Shown piece after piece: positions 1-8,549 of a stretch of 35,106 bases of DNA (positions within the stretch are counted from its first letter, which is position 1; every line of letters starts with the position of its first letter). The position numbers and the translations under genes were made by a program. Location of the stretch: positions 1 through 35,106 of the forward strand of contig RFHA01000036.1 in NCBI GenBank assembly GCA_003696565.1, read 5' to 3'. Below the pieces are notes generated by a model that was given only the letters and a program-made list of their open reading frames with translations, did no database searches and had not been told where the DNA came from. Source of the DNA: Chloroflexota bacterium. Lineage in GTDB: Bacteria > Chloroflexota > Anaerolineae > Aggregatilineales > Phototrophicaceae.

Positions 1-2
1 AA

Positions 3-21
3 GCTGCTTGCTCTAAGCAGC
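3..21 (-). terminator. Candidate hisS terminator hairpin at the window edge
   Basis: A perfect 7-bp stem (GCTGCTT / AAGCAGC) with a 5-nt loop lies about 120 bases beyond the hisS stop. Read on the minus strand the hairpin is followed by T residues, but the window ends there, so the U-tract cannot be confirmed. Confidence 0.3.
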
Positions 22-68
22 TCAAAAATTCAGCACATGATAAAAAGAATATCCCAACGATCTATGCC

Positions 69-95
69 AAATGTTCATACCACCAAACATTTTTT
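69..95 (+). terminator. Hairpin with T run facing the plus strand
   Basis: AAATGTT and AACATTT form a 7-bp stem around a 10-nt loop, and the plus strand continues into a run of Ts. It could terminate a plus-strand gene lying left of the window and converging on hisS. No such gene is visible here, and the stem is AT-rich, so this may be chance. Confidence 0.25.
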
Positions 96-144
96 CATCT
101 GCCACCACCACACAACAGAATGGTTATCTTGCTATGCAGCATAC

Positions 145-1485
145 CTATGATCTGGCAGTTAAAAACGCTTGTACATGTTCCGCAACATCTGCACGGGGCA
201 CACTGATTTCTTCTCCGTCTTTCAAGCGTTTTAGTTTGACAACCCCTTGCGTTACCTCATCAGGACCGATCACAGCAACCAATGGAATTCCTTTTTTATC
301 AGCGTGGTTGAACTGCTTGCCAAGTTTCTTGCCTTGCATATCCAATTCCGTATTGATCCCAGCATCCCGTAATTGTGTAGCTAATCGCGCTGATTCGCGC
401 TTGGTATTCTCATCAAACACTGTGACATAAACTTGAACCACTGTCCCGCCGATCTCTGCCGGGTACAAGTTCAAAATATCCATTAGATCAATGATCCGTT
501 CAATACCCAGTGAACCGCCAGTTGTGGGTAGGCTTTCCCGCCGGAATAAACCAATTAGATCGTCGTAACGCCCCCCACCGGTAACGCTGCCCAAGTTTGG
601 CTCTGTGATAATTGTTTCATAAATTGGTCCCGTGTAATATCCCAAACCCCGCACCATTGTCAAATCAAAATCGTAAAATTCAGCAGAAACGCCCAAATCA
701 TCCAGGTTCTCTGCTAACTGACGCAGGTCATTTAGGCTGGTTTGTGCTTCTGGCAAATTCCCCAAGATGTTATCTAAATAATCTAAATTTGCCTCGCCGG
801 AACGTTGCTCAGTAATCAACTTCATCATGCGGCTGACTACACTCGGCGCAATGCCACGTGCTTCGAGTTCTTTTTGTACACCATCTGCACCAATTTTGTC
901 GAATTTGTCTACACTGCGGTATAAATCTGCTAATTGGTCATCTGGTACACCAGAGTATTGCCCTATAGCCGTTAACATTCTGCGATGGTTGATCTTCACG
1001 GTGAATTGCTTAAATCCAAGCTGACGTAACGCGCGTACTTTAACAGCAACAATCTCTGCATCCGCACTCATATCAGCCACGCCGACAATATCCACATCGC
1101 ATTGATAGAACTCACGGTATCGCCCTTTTTGTGGACGTTCCCCCCTAAACACTGGTGCAATTTGATACCGTTTAAACGGGAAATTGAATTGATTTTCATA
1201 TTGTGCTACGACCCGCGCTAATGGTACTGTTAGGTCGTAGCGCATCGAAAGCTCATCTTTATCGCTTCGCCCATGCTTGGCACTGAAAATTAGATTCTCG
1301 GCATCTTCACCGTATTTGCCGTATAACGTCTCATTCAATTCGATAACAGGGGTTTGCAATGGTTCAAAGCCATATAACTCAAACACCTCGCGCACAGTTT
1401 TGATAACATATTCGCGCTTGAGCATCTCAGCAGGTAAAAAGTCACGGAATCCACGTGCTGTACGCGGCTGAATTTTATTGCTCAT
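145..1485 (-). CDS. hisS: Histidine--tRNA ligase (HisRS)
   Basis: Class II aminoacyl-tRNA synthetase that charges tRNA-His in the cytoplasm. It is 446 aa, normal for bacterial HisRS. Visible marks are MRYDLTVPLAR near residue 81, the class II motif 2 arginine segment FRGERPQKGRYREFYQCD at about 113-130, the HisRS signature GLGYYTG near residue 285, the motif 3 region GGGRYDDL, and a C-terminal anticodon-binding domain from about residue 345. Two ATG codons are adjacent. The second is chosen because GGAGG then sits 4 nt upstream, against only 1 nt for the first, which would add one Met. The gene has its own promoter and a structured leader encoding a His-containing peptide, described separately, so regulation by histidyl-tRNA supply is likely. 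Confidence 0.97.
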   Translation of the reverse strand: MSNKIQPRTARGFRDFLPAEMLKREYVIKTVREVFELYGFEPLQTPVIELNETLYGKYGEDAENLIFSAKHGRSDKDELSMRYDLTVPLARVVAQYENQFNFPFKRYQIAPVFRGERPQKGRYREFYQCDVDIVGVADMSADAEIVAVKVRALRQLGFKQFTVKINHRRMLTAIGQYSGVPDDQLADLYRSVDKFDKIGADGVQKELEARGIAPSVVSRMMKLITEQRSGEANLDYLDNILGNLPEAQTSLNDLRQLAENLDDLGVSAEFYDFDLTMVRGLGYYTGPIYETIITEPNLGSVTGGGRYDDLIGLFRRESLPTTGGSLGIERIIDLMDILNLYPAEIGGTVVQVYVTVFDENTKRESARLATQLRDAGINTELDMQGKKLGKQFNHADKKGIPLVAVIGPDEVTQGVVKLKRLKDGEEISVPRADVAEHVQAFLTARS

Positions 1486-1516
1486 CATTCCTCCAAATTA
1501 ATCGGTTCTCAACATG

Positions 1517-1545
1517 AAAAAAGCGCAGACCACCGTCCGCGCTTT
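1517..1545 (-). terminator. Intrinsic terminator in the hisS leader (attenuator)
   Basis: On the minus strand AAAGCGC and GCGCTTT pair, followed after one mismatch by three more pairs, around a 4-nt loop. Six Ts follow. The T run ends only 31 nt before the hisS start codon, which leaves no room for a separate promoter after it. Transcription of hisS must therefore pass through it, as expected of an attenuator rather than an ordinary end-of-gene terminator. Confidence 0.7.
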
Positions 1546-1570
1546 AATAGCTAAATCAGCGTGGCGTTGG

Positions 1571-1606
1571 TTAGGTACAATTTAACTGCACATGATGATA
1601 AGCCAT
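1571..1606 (-). CDS. Putative hisS leader peptide, 11 aa with tandem His codons
   Basis: A short open frame reads MAYHHVQLNCT then TAA. It starts with ATG, has a clean GGAGG 8 nt upstream, and has two consecutive His codons (CAT CAT) at positions 4-5. It lies between a consensus-like promoter and the leader terminator of hisS. Two 7-nt arms (GCGTTGG at 1618-1624 and CCAACGC at 1564-1570, minus strand) flank the frame exactly. The first overlaps its Shine-Dalgarno and the second begins right after its stop. Translation is inferred, not shown. The likely role is to sense histidyl-tRNA by ribosome stalling, as in classical his-operon attenuation. Confidence 0.6.
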   Translation of the reverse strand: MAYHHVQLNCT

Positions 1607-1638
1607 ACTAAAGCCCTCCAACGCTTTTATGATCACCG

Positions 1639-1667
1639 ATTTTAAGCCGTTCTGAATGAGATTGCAA
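1639..1667 (-). promoter_or_regulatory. Sigma-70-type promoter for the hisS leader
   Basis: TTGCAA and TAAAAT are separated by 17 nt on the minus strand, just past the stop codon of the DinB-family gene. Predicted start of transcription is near 1632, giving a leader of about 147 nt that contains the His peptide and the terminator. Confidence 0.6.
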
Positions 1668-2258
1668 CTAGGCGTTTTGTGCTTTTGCCTGTTTAGCTTG
1701 CCGGATCACCTCTTTAATTTGGTCATAATGTCCCACTTCGTGCCATAAGCCAAATAAAAAGGCTGCTGGGGCGTTCATTTGCCCAAACTTTTCAATAAAT
1801 CGCTCAGAAACTTGTCGGTAGACATCTAAAAATGGGGCATCGGGCCATGTATCCAAATAAGCCAAGCGGATCCGGCGGCTTTCTTCTAATCGTTGTACAC
1901 ACTGGGCTTTTGTGGTGATGTCCCGCCAGGGAGTTTCATAACGCGGGCGTTCTTGTGCTGCAATACCCCGTGCCAAAAGCGAACTGAATGCTGCCCCTTC
2001 TTCACTACTTGCAGTGACATGGGCAATTAGGTGTGCGATGTTCCAGCCAATATGTTGTTCGCCTTCAGCAGCATATGGATCGTTAGCATCTGGGTCAATT
2101 GGTTCAAACACTACATCCTCATCTGTCAGGTCTTCAATGAGCTTAAGCAAGTAATCAATACTTTCATTTGTCGCACGGCGTAAGTCATCAATGGTATATT
2201 GAGCAGCAAACGCCAATAATTTCATCTCGTCATTATCTATTGGGCTAAAATCAATCAT
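1668..2258 (-). CDS. DinB-family protein (putative metal-dependent four-helix hydrolase/transferase)
   Basis: The 196-aa protein has the DinB/YfiT-like four-helix pattern. There is a first helix rich in aspartate and arginine, a central GWNIAHLIAHV segment at about residues 71-81 whose histidines fit the metal-binding positions, and a C-terminal HEVGHYDQIK segment near residue 173. Members of this superfamily are often metal-dependent thiol transferases or of unknown function, and the substrate cannot be read from sequence. The start is supported by GGAG 9 nt upstream. It is transcribed away from the 2414 gene across a short intergenic region with several dyads, and hisS downstream has its own promoter. 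Confidence 0.75.
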   Translation of the reverse strand: MIDFSPIDNDEMKLLAFAAQYTIDDLRRATNESIDYLLKLIEDLTDEDVVFEPIDPDANDPYAAEGEQHIGWNIAHLIAHVTASSEEGAAFSSLLARGIAAQERPRYETPWRDITTKAQCVQRLEESRRIRLAYLDTWPDAPFLDVYRQVSERFIEKFGQMNAPAAFLFGLWHEVGHYDQIKEVIRQAKQAKAQNA

Positions 2259-2289
2259 TTATTGTTACTCCATTAATTGTGATAATACA

Positions 2290-2358
2290 TGCCATTTTGA
2301 CAACGCTGATTATCAGAACCTTACGAGGTTAACGGTAAATCAGTAGCATAAAATGGCA
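2290..2358. promoter_or_regulatory. Dyad-rich divergent intergenic region
   Basis: Between the divergent DinB-family and 2414 genes lie an outer inverted repeat (TGCCATTTT at 2290-2298 with AAAATGGCA at 2350-2358), a perfect palindrome CTGATtATCAG at 2306-2316, and AACCT-TACG-AGGTT at 2317-2330. A TTGACA at 2297-2302 could be the -35 of the rightward gene, but I see no good -10 at 17 nt. Operators are possible but unproven. Confidence 0.35.
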
Positions 2359-2413
2359 ATCAATGGTAAAACTATGCAAAAATCTAATGGTTGTTAGATA
2401 AGGACATTCACCT

Positions 2414-4465
2414 ATGCTCACGCCTGTAGAACAAATGTTGTTTATTTTTTTGGCGTTGTTATCCATCGGGGCGACTTATCACGGATTCCGAGAAGTTTGG
2501 TTAATCATCAATCGTGGTGAGGGGCAGCTTCATCTGGATAATTTGCCAAAACGTGCTTTTAATGCTTTAAGGATTTACATAACACAAAGTACAACACTTA
2601 AAACTCGTCGTGTTTCTAGCTTGTTTCATCTAGGAATCGTCTGGGGATTTACTTTTTATTTCCTGATTAATGTTGTTGATCTCTTAATTGGGTTCATCAG
2701 TGGCTTTGATGAAACACTCAAAGATTTTGGCATTCTCTACGATATCTATCGTCTTTTGGGGGATGTGTTAAGTGTCGCGGTATTGGTCGGTGTGGTATAT
2801 TTCGTTTTACGGCGTTTGTATCTGCCAAGCAAAAAAGAGCTGACCTATCATGATAACGTACTGCTGCATCCCAAAGTTAAAGAGGGGCGTATCCTCACAG
2901 ATTCACTGATTGTAGCCGTGTTTATTCTTGTCCATGTTGGGGCGCGCTTTTTAGGGGAGGCGGTTGTTGTTCAGCAACATGGTGAGGCGGATTTGTGGAT
3001 GCCGTTTGCATCACTTGTCTCAATCATCTTTGCTGGCATGAGTGCAGATGGCTTAGAAATGATGCGGCATCTGTTTTGGTGGTTGGCATTGGGTGGGATT
3101 TTGCTATTTACTCCTTATTTCCCATATACCAAGCATTTCCACTTAATTATGGCACCGCTCAACTTCTTGACCCGTCCGCAACGTACCTCTTTAGGTGAGA
3201 TGAGTCCGGTTGATCTTGAAGATGAGGACAAAGAACAATTTGGTGCAGAACGGCTAGAACACCTGCACAAAACGCAAATTTTTGATGCCTTCGCTTGCAT
3301 TATGTGTAATCGCTGTCAGGATGTGTGCCCAGCCTATGTGACCGGTAAAGAGCTTTCTCCCTCCGCTTTGGAAATCAATAAGCGGTATGCCATTAAAGAT
3401 CAGATGGTTGATCTCTCTAATGGCGAAGCCTCACTGAACCCGTTGATGGGGTCTGCTATTAGTGAATCAGCTGTGTGGGCATGTACGTCTTGTGGAGCAT
3501 GTATTGATATTTGCCCGGTTGGCAACGAACCCATGTTTGATATTTTGGAAATCCGGCGGGATGCAGTTTTGATGAAATCAGAATTCCCCGCAGAACTTGG
3601 CGCAGCATTTACTGGTATGGAACGGCAGGGCAACCCTTGGCAAATTGGTGAGTCACGTTTCCGTTGGGCAAATGGGCTAGAGTTTAGCGTTCCAACTGTG
3701 GAAGAAAACCCAGATTTTGAGATACTTTATTGGGTAGGATGTGCTGCTAGCTATGACCCACGTGCCCAATTGACAGCGCGCGCTTTGGTCAAAATTCTAC
3801 ACGCCGCTGGGGTTAACTTTGCCGTTTTGGGTGATATGGAAACATGCACCGGGGATAGTGCCCGGCGCGCTGGTAATGAATTCCTTTATCAAGAACTCGC
3901 CATGACCAATGTGGAAACCCTCAATGAAGTAAACCCGCCGCGTATTGTGGTCACTTGCCCGCATTGTTTCCATAACTTGGCTAAGGAATATCATCAGTTT
4001 GGCGGGCATTATGAGGTTGTTCATCACACTGAGCTAATCGATGAACTGATCGCTGCTGGCAAAGTACCCATTGATGCACATCCTAAACGCATGAGCAATG
4101 TAACATTCCATGATCCATGTTACTTAGGGCGGCATAACGGCGTGTTTAATCAGCCGCGTCATGTGTTGCAGCGTGTTACAGATAATGAATTGATTGAAAT
4201 GCCACGTAATCGTCAAAATTCCTTCTGTTGTGGGGCTGGTGGTGCGCAATTCTGGAAGGAAGAAGAACATGGCGAAAAAGCTGTTAACGTTGCTCGCTAT
4301 GAAGAAGCAATTAAGTCCGGTGCAGAAGTGATGGCAGTTGGATGCCCCTTCTGTATGCAGATGTTTGAATCCGCCCAAGCTGAACATCCTGATGGTCCTG
4401 TTGTTAAGGATGTTGCAGAACTAATTGCTGATCGAATCACCCTCGATCAACCGACAGTAGATTAA
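2414..4465 (+). CDS. Membrane-bound iron-sulfur reductase, EtfD/EMO (HdrD-like) family
   Basis: The 683-aa protein joins a membrane part resembling the NarI cytochrome b subunit to a heterodisulfide-reductase-like part. About six hydrophobic helices fill residues 8-237, with histidines (TYHGF, LFHLG, LVHVG) suitable as heme b ligands. Two [4Fe-4S] motifs follow: C295, C298, C301, C305 and C357, C360, C363, C367, each ending in CP. Two CCG-type domains carry cysteines at about 443 and 569, CCGAGG near 605, and GCPFC near the end. Characterised relatives pass electrons from electron-transfer flavoprotein to menaquinone, which would suit the acyl-CoA dehydrogenases further right. That role is inferred, because no etfAB is in view. 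An AAGGA lies about 9 nt before the ATG. Confidence 0.85.
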   Translation: MLTPVEQMLFIFLALLSIGATYHGFREVWLIINRGEGQLHLDNLPKRAFNALRIYITQSTTLKTRRVSSLFHLGIVWGFTFYFLINVVDLLIGFISGFDETLKDFGILYDIYRLLGDVLSVAVLVGVVYFVLRRLYLPSKKELTYHDNVLLHPKVKEGRILTDSLIVAVFILVHVGARFLGEAVVVQQHGEADLWMPFASLVSIIFAGMSADGLEMMRHLFWWLALGGILLFTPYFPYTKHFHLIMAPLNFLTRPQRTSLGEMSPVDLEDEDKEQFGAERLEHLHKTQIFDAFACIMCNRCQDVCPAYVTGKELSPSALEINKRYAIKDQMVDLSNGEASLNPLMGSAISESAVWACTSCGACIDICPVGNEPMFDILEIRRDAVLMKSEFPAELGAAFTGMERQGNPWQIGESRFRWANGLEFSVPTVEENPDFEILYWVGCAASYDPRAQLTARALVKILHAAGVNFAVLGDMETCTGDSARRAGNEFLYQELAMTNVETLNEVNPPRIVVTCPHCFHNLAKEYHQFGGHYEVVHHTELIDELIAAGKVPIDAHPKRMSNVTFHDPCYLGRHNGVFNQPRHVLQRVTDNELIEMPRNRQNSFCCGAGGAQFWKEEEHGEKAVNVARYEEAIKSGAEVMAVGCPFCMQMFESAQAEHPDGPVVKDVAELIADRITLDQPTVD

Positions 4466-4478
4466 CCTATCGCTTAAA

Positions 4479-4512
4479 ATGGACGGGTATCATTTGGTTG
4501 GTATCCGTCCAT
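4479..4512 (+). terminator. Terminator-like hairpin after the EtfD-like gene
   Basis: ATGGACGG at 4479-4486 pairs perfectly with CCGTCCAT at 4505-4512, just past the stop codon. The following T-rich stretch is broken (GTCTTATTTGC), so termination may be weak. Confidence 0.5.
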
Positions 4513-4572
4513 GTCTTATTTGCTTTTGGTGTTATACTTTTATAAAAAGTGTTAACAAGTGAGCAAGTAACC

Positions 4573-5832
4573 ATGAAGCGATTGACCCTACTTCTTCTCT
4601 GCTTATTGCCCATTATTGGGAGTTATGCGGATAATCACCCTCAATCTTCCCAATCATGTCCAGAGGTTGTACAAACAGCATTACAAGCTGCTGATGCGCT
4701 TTGTGAGGCTACAGGGCGTAACCAAGTTTGTTATGGGAACATTCAACTAGAGGCAGTTCCACAAACTGATGTGACGGATTTTCAATTTAGCCAGATTGGC
4801 GATATTGAAGATGTCACTGATTTAGCCTCATTACGCTTAAGCCCAATGGATACCACCACTGGTGAATGGGGTGTGGCTTTGATGCGCCTTCAAGCTAACT
4901 TGCCTGATACACTCCCAGGGCAAAATGTAACATTTATTTTGTTTGGGGATGTTGAACTGACCAATGCTGTCACTCAAGATGATATCCTTTCAGGTAATTA
5001 TAGCCCAATGCAAGCTTTCTATTTGCGTACTGGTATCGGTGATGCCCAATGCGAAGAAGCCCCACAAAGCGGGATGCTCGTCCAGACACCAGAAGGGGTT
5101 GGGCAGATCAGTTTTGTAATTAATGAGATTGAAGTTCAACTTGGGTCAACGGCATTTTTCCAGGCTGGTACTCTAGACAGCTTGCAAGTCGCAACGTTGG
5201 AAGGTGCGGCAACACTCAAAGTTGCTGATAATGTGTATCCAGTTGTAGCGGGCACACGTTATGGCGTTGAGTTATTGGCTGATAGCCGGCGATTTGTACC
5301 AGTGCCGGATTTGCCAACCGCCTATGAACCTGAATTAATACAAAGCCTTCCGTTAGGCTTGCTAGATCGCCCGTTTGAAGTACAGCCCCCACTCGATAAA
5401 AATCAATTGGAAGAAGTGCTAGATCGCCTTGAATCGGGTAAGCCCCTGTGTGGTGATGCCGATTTCCTACCATCTTGTGATCACTTATCAGAAGATGCCG
5501 GTGGAACACCGTGTATTATGCCGGACGAATCCGGTAATTATCCACCAGGGTCAGATACCACACGTCCGCTGTGCGATATTAATTTAAGAACTGGTGGAGA
5601 TTACAATTGGTGTGTGGTAGAACCTGGTCCAGATGATTCACCATTAGGAGAACATGAAACACGTCCAATTTGTCCACCACCAGGTGAGCATCCTGATTGT
5701 ATTATGCCCCCACAGCCTGGGGTTGAACCACCTCTTGATGATGGTCGTCCGTTTTGTAATGAGATATATCATGAAGATGACCAACGTGATGATGAACATC
5801 GAGACGATTCTTCTAGTGGAGATGATGACTAG
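4573..5832 (+). CDS. Secreted FecR-like protein with Cys-paired C-terminal repeats
   Basis: The protein is 419 aa if started at the ATG that gives a classic signal peptide (MKRLTLLLLCLLPIIGSYA, cleavage near residue 19). A GTG eight codons upstream would bury this signal. The central part resembles FecR-type extracellular domains: VQTPEG near 170, then hydrophobic strands ending in VVAGTRYGVEL near 227. The last third is unusual, with three tandem repeats that each start with C[IV][MV] and end with RPxC (C314/C334, C347/C367, C376/C395), and then a very acidic Asp/Glu/His tail that could bind cations. Function is unknown. It is probably exported and stabilised by disulfides. Confidence 0.7.
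   Translation: MKRLTLLLLCLLPIIGSYADNHPQSSQSCPEVVQTALQAADALCEATGRNQVCYGNIQLEAVPQTDVTDFQFSQIGDIEDVTDLASLRLSPMDTTTGEWGVALMRLQANLPDTLPGQNVTFILFGDVELTNAVTQDDILSGNYSPMQAFYLRTGIGDAQCEEAPQSGMLVQTPEGVGQISFVINEIEVQLGSTAFFQAGTLDSLQVATLEGAATLKVADNVYPVVAGTRYGVELLADSRRFVPVPDLPTAYEPELIQSLPLGLLDRPFEVQPPLDKNQLEEVLDRLESGKPLCGDADFLPSCDHLSEDAGGTPCIMPDESGNYPPGSDTTRPLCDINLRTGGDYNWCVVEPGPDDSPLGEHETRPICPPPGEHPDCIMPPQPGVEPPLDDGRPFCNEIYHEDDQRDDEHRDDSSSGDDD
5512..5757 (+). repeat. Three degenerate protein repeats bounded by cysteine pairs
   Basis: Within the FecR-like gene, three units begin C[IV][MV] (residues 314, 347, 376) and end RP[LIF]C (residues 334, 367, 395). Spacing between the paired cysteines is 20, 20 and 19 residues. 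The interior is rich in Pro, Gly, Asp and Glu. Confidence 0.65.
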
Positions 5833-5896
5833 TCAGGAGTGGGGTATATCAGGTACACTTTGACTGTTTGACGTGTATTGTGAGGAGTAATCCTGA

Positions 5897-7300
5897 ATGG
5901 CAAAAGAATATGATGTTGTGGTGGTTGGTGCTGGTCCTGGGGGATATGTCGCCGCGATCCGCGCTAGCCAGCTTGGCTTAAAAACTGCCATTGTTGAAAA
6001 GAAATATTGGGGCGGCGTTTGTTTAAATGTTGGTTGCATCCCTTCTAAGGCATTATTGCGTAATGCAGAACTAGCCCATATCTTCCGTGAACAAGCAGAA
6101 GAATTTGGCATTGTGGTGGAAGGGGCGGTTAAATTTGACTATGCTAAAGCATTTTCACGTAGCCGTGACGTTTCTAATCGTCTAACTAAGGGTGTGAAGT
6201 TCCTCATGAAAAAAAATAAGATTGATTCTTATGATGGATGGGGAACATTCAAGGATGCTCATACGATTGATGTCACATTGAACGACGGTAAGACTGAAAC
6301 ACTCAAATTCAAAAATTGCATTATCGCAACTGGGGCAACAACACGCCTTATCCCTGGCACACAACTCAGTGAACGGGTTGTGACTTATGAAGAGCAGATT
6401 ATGGAAGATCAGTTGCCTAATAGCATTATTATCGCAGGTGCTGGTGCGATTGGTGTTGAGTTTGCTTATGTGATGCATAATTACGGTGTGGACGTGACGA
6501 TTGTTGAATTTATGGATCGCATGTTACCCCTAGAAGATGAAGAAATCTCCAAAGAGTTGGAGAAAATTTATAAGAAAATGGGGGTGAAAATCCTCACAAG
6601 TACCAAAGTCGAAAAAATTGAAGATACTGGTAAGAATGTTAAGGTAACTGTCACCGGGCAAGATGGCAAACAGCAAGTGCTTGAGGCGGATAAGGTGATG
6701 CAAGCGATTGGCTTTGTCCCTCGTGTGGAAGGTTATGGGTTGGAAAAAACCGGCGTAAAATTGACTGATCGCGGTGCAATTGATATCAATGGTGCTATGC
6801 AGACCAGTGTTCCACATATTTACGCCATCGGTGATGTAACTGCAAAGTTGATGTTGGCGCATGTCGCTGAGAAAATGGGAGTCTTGGCAGCCGAACACAT
6901 TGCTGGGCATCCAATCCGCGAGATGGAATTTATTATGATGCCCCGCGCAACTTACTGCCAACCACAAGTTGCCAGCTTTGGATATACTGAAAAGCAAGCC
7001 CGCGAAGCCGGTTATGACATCAATGTGGCAAAGTTCCCCTTCCAAGCAAATGGTAAAGCACTCGGCTTGGGCGATGCAGTGGGGTTTGTTAAGCTAATCA
7101 GCGATAAAAAATACGGTGAAATACTCGGCGCACATATGATTGGTCCTGATGTGACTGAGCTTTTACCAGAGTTAACCCTGGCACGCTATGCGGAACTGAC
7201 ACCGGAAGAAATTGCCGGAAATGTTCATGCCCATCCTACACTCAGTGAGGCAATTAAAGAAGCTGCACATGGGTTAGAAGGGCATATGATTAACTTCTGA
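5897..7300 (+). CDS. lpdA: Dihydrolipoyl dehydrogenase (E3)
   Basis: FAD-dependent enzyme that reoxidises protein-bound dihydrolipoamide with NAD+, serving 2-oxoacid dehydrogenase and glycine cleavage complexes. Its 467 aa is family length. The N-terminal FAD fold has GAGPGG at 11-16, the redox disulfide is C42/C47 in [13 protein letters not shown], a second dinucleotide fold has GAGAIG near 180, and the catalytic His-Glu pair is in HAHPTLSE near residue 446. GAGGAG precedes the ATG by about 9 nt. sucC-sucD follow after a hairpin, so the three genes form a TCA-cycle neighbourhood, but no E1 or E2 gene is in the window. Confidence 0.95.
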   Translation: MAKEYDVVVVGAGPGGYVAAIRASQLGLKTAIVEKKYWGGVCLNVGCIPSKALLRNAELAHIFREQAEEFGIVVEGAVKFDYAKAFSRSRDVSNRLTKGVKFLMKKNKIDSYDGWGTFKDAHTIDVTLNDGKTETLKFKNCIIATGATTRLIPGTQLSERVVTYEEQIMEDQLPNSIIIAGAGAIGVEFAYVMHNYGVDVTIVEFMDRMLPLEDEEISKELEKIYKKMGVKILTSTKVEKIEDTGKNVKVTVTGQDGKQQVLEADKVMQAIGFVPRVEGYGLEKTGVKLTDRGAIDINGAMQTSVPHIYAIGDVTAKLMLAHVAEKMGVLAAEHIAGHPIREMEFIMMPRATYCQPQVASFGYTEKQAREAGYDINVAKFPFQANGKALGLGDAVGFVKLISDKKYGEILGAHMIGPDVTELLPELTLARYAELTPEEIAGNVHAHPTLSEAIKEAAHGLEGHMINF

Positions 7301-7311
7301 TGAAAGTTTAT

Positions 7312-7335
7312 AAGGGCGGTCAAAAGATCGCCCTT
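7312..7335 (+). terminator. Terminator-like hairpin after lpdA
   Basis: A 10-bp stem (AAGGGCGGTC with GATCGCCCTT, one G-T pair) closes an AAAA loop. There is no clean T run after it, so partial read-through into sucC is possible. A TATAGT at about 7358-7363 could be the -10 of a separate sucC promoter. Confidence 0.55.
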
Positions 7336-7397
7336 CCACATTTAAAACTTGGCGGTATAGTTTGTTGAAAAAATCAGCATTCTGAGGAGAGACTTAA

Positions 7398-8549
7398 GTG
7401 GATTTATTTGAATATCAAGGTAAACAATATTTTGCCCGATATGGCATACCGGTATCACCAGGGGGCGTGGCAGATACAGTCGATGAGGCTGTCTCTGTTG
7501 CTGATCAAGTTGGTTATCCGGTCGTCGTTAAGGCGCAGGTGCAGGTTGGTGGGCGTGGTAAAGCCGGCGGTATTAAACTGGCGAATAATGAAGCTGAAGT
7601 TCGTCAACATGCCGGGGCTATCCTCGGTATGGACATTAAAGGACACACAGTACATCGCCTTTGGATTGAAAAAGCATCCGATATTAAAGAGGAATATTAT
7701 GCCTCTTTCACGTTGGATCGCAGCAAAAAACAGCATTTAGGGATGCTTTCTGCAAAGGGTGGGGTAGATATTGAAGAAGTTGCTGCCACTGATCCTGATG
7801 CGATTGCTAAAATTTGGGTGAATCCGGTTGCTGGGCTAGATGAAGCTACTGTCCGTGAGTGGGTAAAGGCGGCAAATCTTAACCCAGAAGCCAACGAAGG
7901 CGCAGTAGAGATATTACTTAAACTCTATCACTGTTATATCGAAGGGGATGCAACCCTCGTAGAAATTAATCCATTAATTCTTACACCAGATGGACGGGTT
8001 CATGCGCTGGATGCAAAGGTTAGCTTGGATGAAGCTGCCCGCTTCCGCCATGCTGACGTTTGGGATACGTTTGAAGGCTTGGAACCGCGTGATGAGCGTG
8101 AACGCGCTGCCTACGACTTAGGGCTACAGTATGTTGGGCTAGATGGCTCAGTCGGGATCATTGCCAATGGGGCAGGTCTGGCGATGAGTACAGTCGATAT
8201 TGTCAACCAAGTCGGCGGTAAACCGGCGAATTTTTTGGATATCGGCGGCGGTGCAAATGCTGATCACATGGCGAACGCCCTCAGTGTGATCAACCAGGAT
8301 GAAAATGTCCGCGCTATTTTTATTAATATCTTTGGTGGGATTACCCGCTGTGATGAAGTGGCAAAAGGTATCGTTCAGGCGATGCAGCGTGTCAATCTAA
8401 ATTCCCCGTTAATCGTACGCCTGGACGGAACCAATGCACAAGAAGGTCGTGCTATTTTACAACAACATGAATCTGAGCGGTTAATTATGAAGCCGGATAT
8501 GCTTTCCGCTGCTCAAACCGCTGTTGAAATTGCAGGAGGTAAAGCGTAG
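7398..8549 (+). CDS. sucC: Succinate--CoA ligase, beta subunit
   Basis: Beta subunit of succinyl-CoA synthetase, which links succinyl-CoA cleavage to nucleoside triphosphate formation in the TCA cycle. It is 383 aa. It begins with the typical LFEYQGKQYFARYGIPV and has the ATP-grasp glycine loop GGRGKAGG near 51-58, EINPL near 190, LDIGGGA near 281, and the CoA-ligase signature INIFGGITRCDEVA near 312-325. The start is GTG, chosen because GAGGAGA sits 7 nt upstream. Its stop codon shares one base with the sucD start. Confidence 0.96.
   Translation: MDLFEYQGKQYFARYGIPVSPGGVADTVDEAVSVADQVGYPVVVKAQVQVGGRGKAGGIKLANNEAEVRQHAGAILGMDIKGHTVHRLWIEKASDIKEEYYASFTLDRSKKQHLGMLSAKGGVDIEEVAATDPDAIAKIWVNPVAGLDEATVREWVKAANLNPEANEGAVEILLKLYHCYIEGDATLVEINPLILTPDGRVHALDAKVSLDEAARFRHADVWDTFEGLEPRDERERAAYDLGLQYVGLDGSVGIIANGAGLAMSTVDIVNQVGGKPANFLDIGGGANADHMANALSVINQDENVRAIFINIFGGITRCDEVAKGIVQAMQRVNLNSPLIVRLDGTNAQEGRAILQQHESERLIMKPDMLSAAQTAVEIAGGKA

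Noticed and set aside
71-430. Plus-strand open frame of 119 codons
   Set aside because: It lies mostly antisense to the 3' end of hisS, has no ribosome site and no recognisable protein pattern.
1489-1667. T-box riboswitch upstream of hisS
   Set aside because: The leader is too short for a usual T-box, and GGTGG is not followed by the conserved ACCGCG-like sequence. The TGGT would also suit a tRNA ending ACCA, whereas bacterial tRNA-His normally has C73. The His peptide explains the layout better.
6530-7045. Minus-strand open frame of 171 codons opposite lpdA
   Set aside because: It is fully inside a certain gene, with no ribosome site and no family resemblance.
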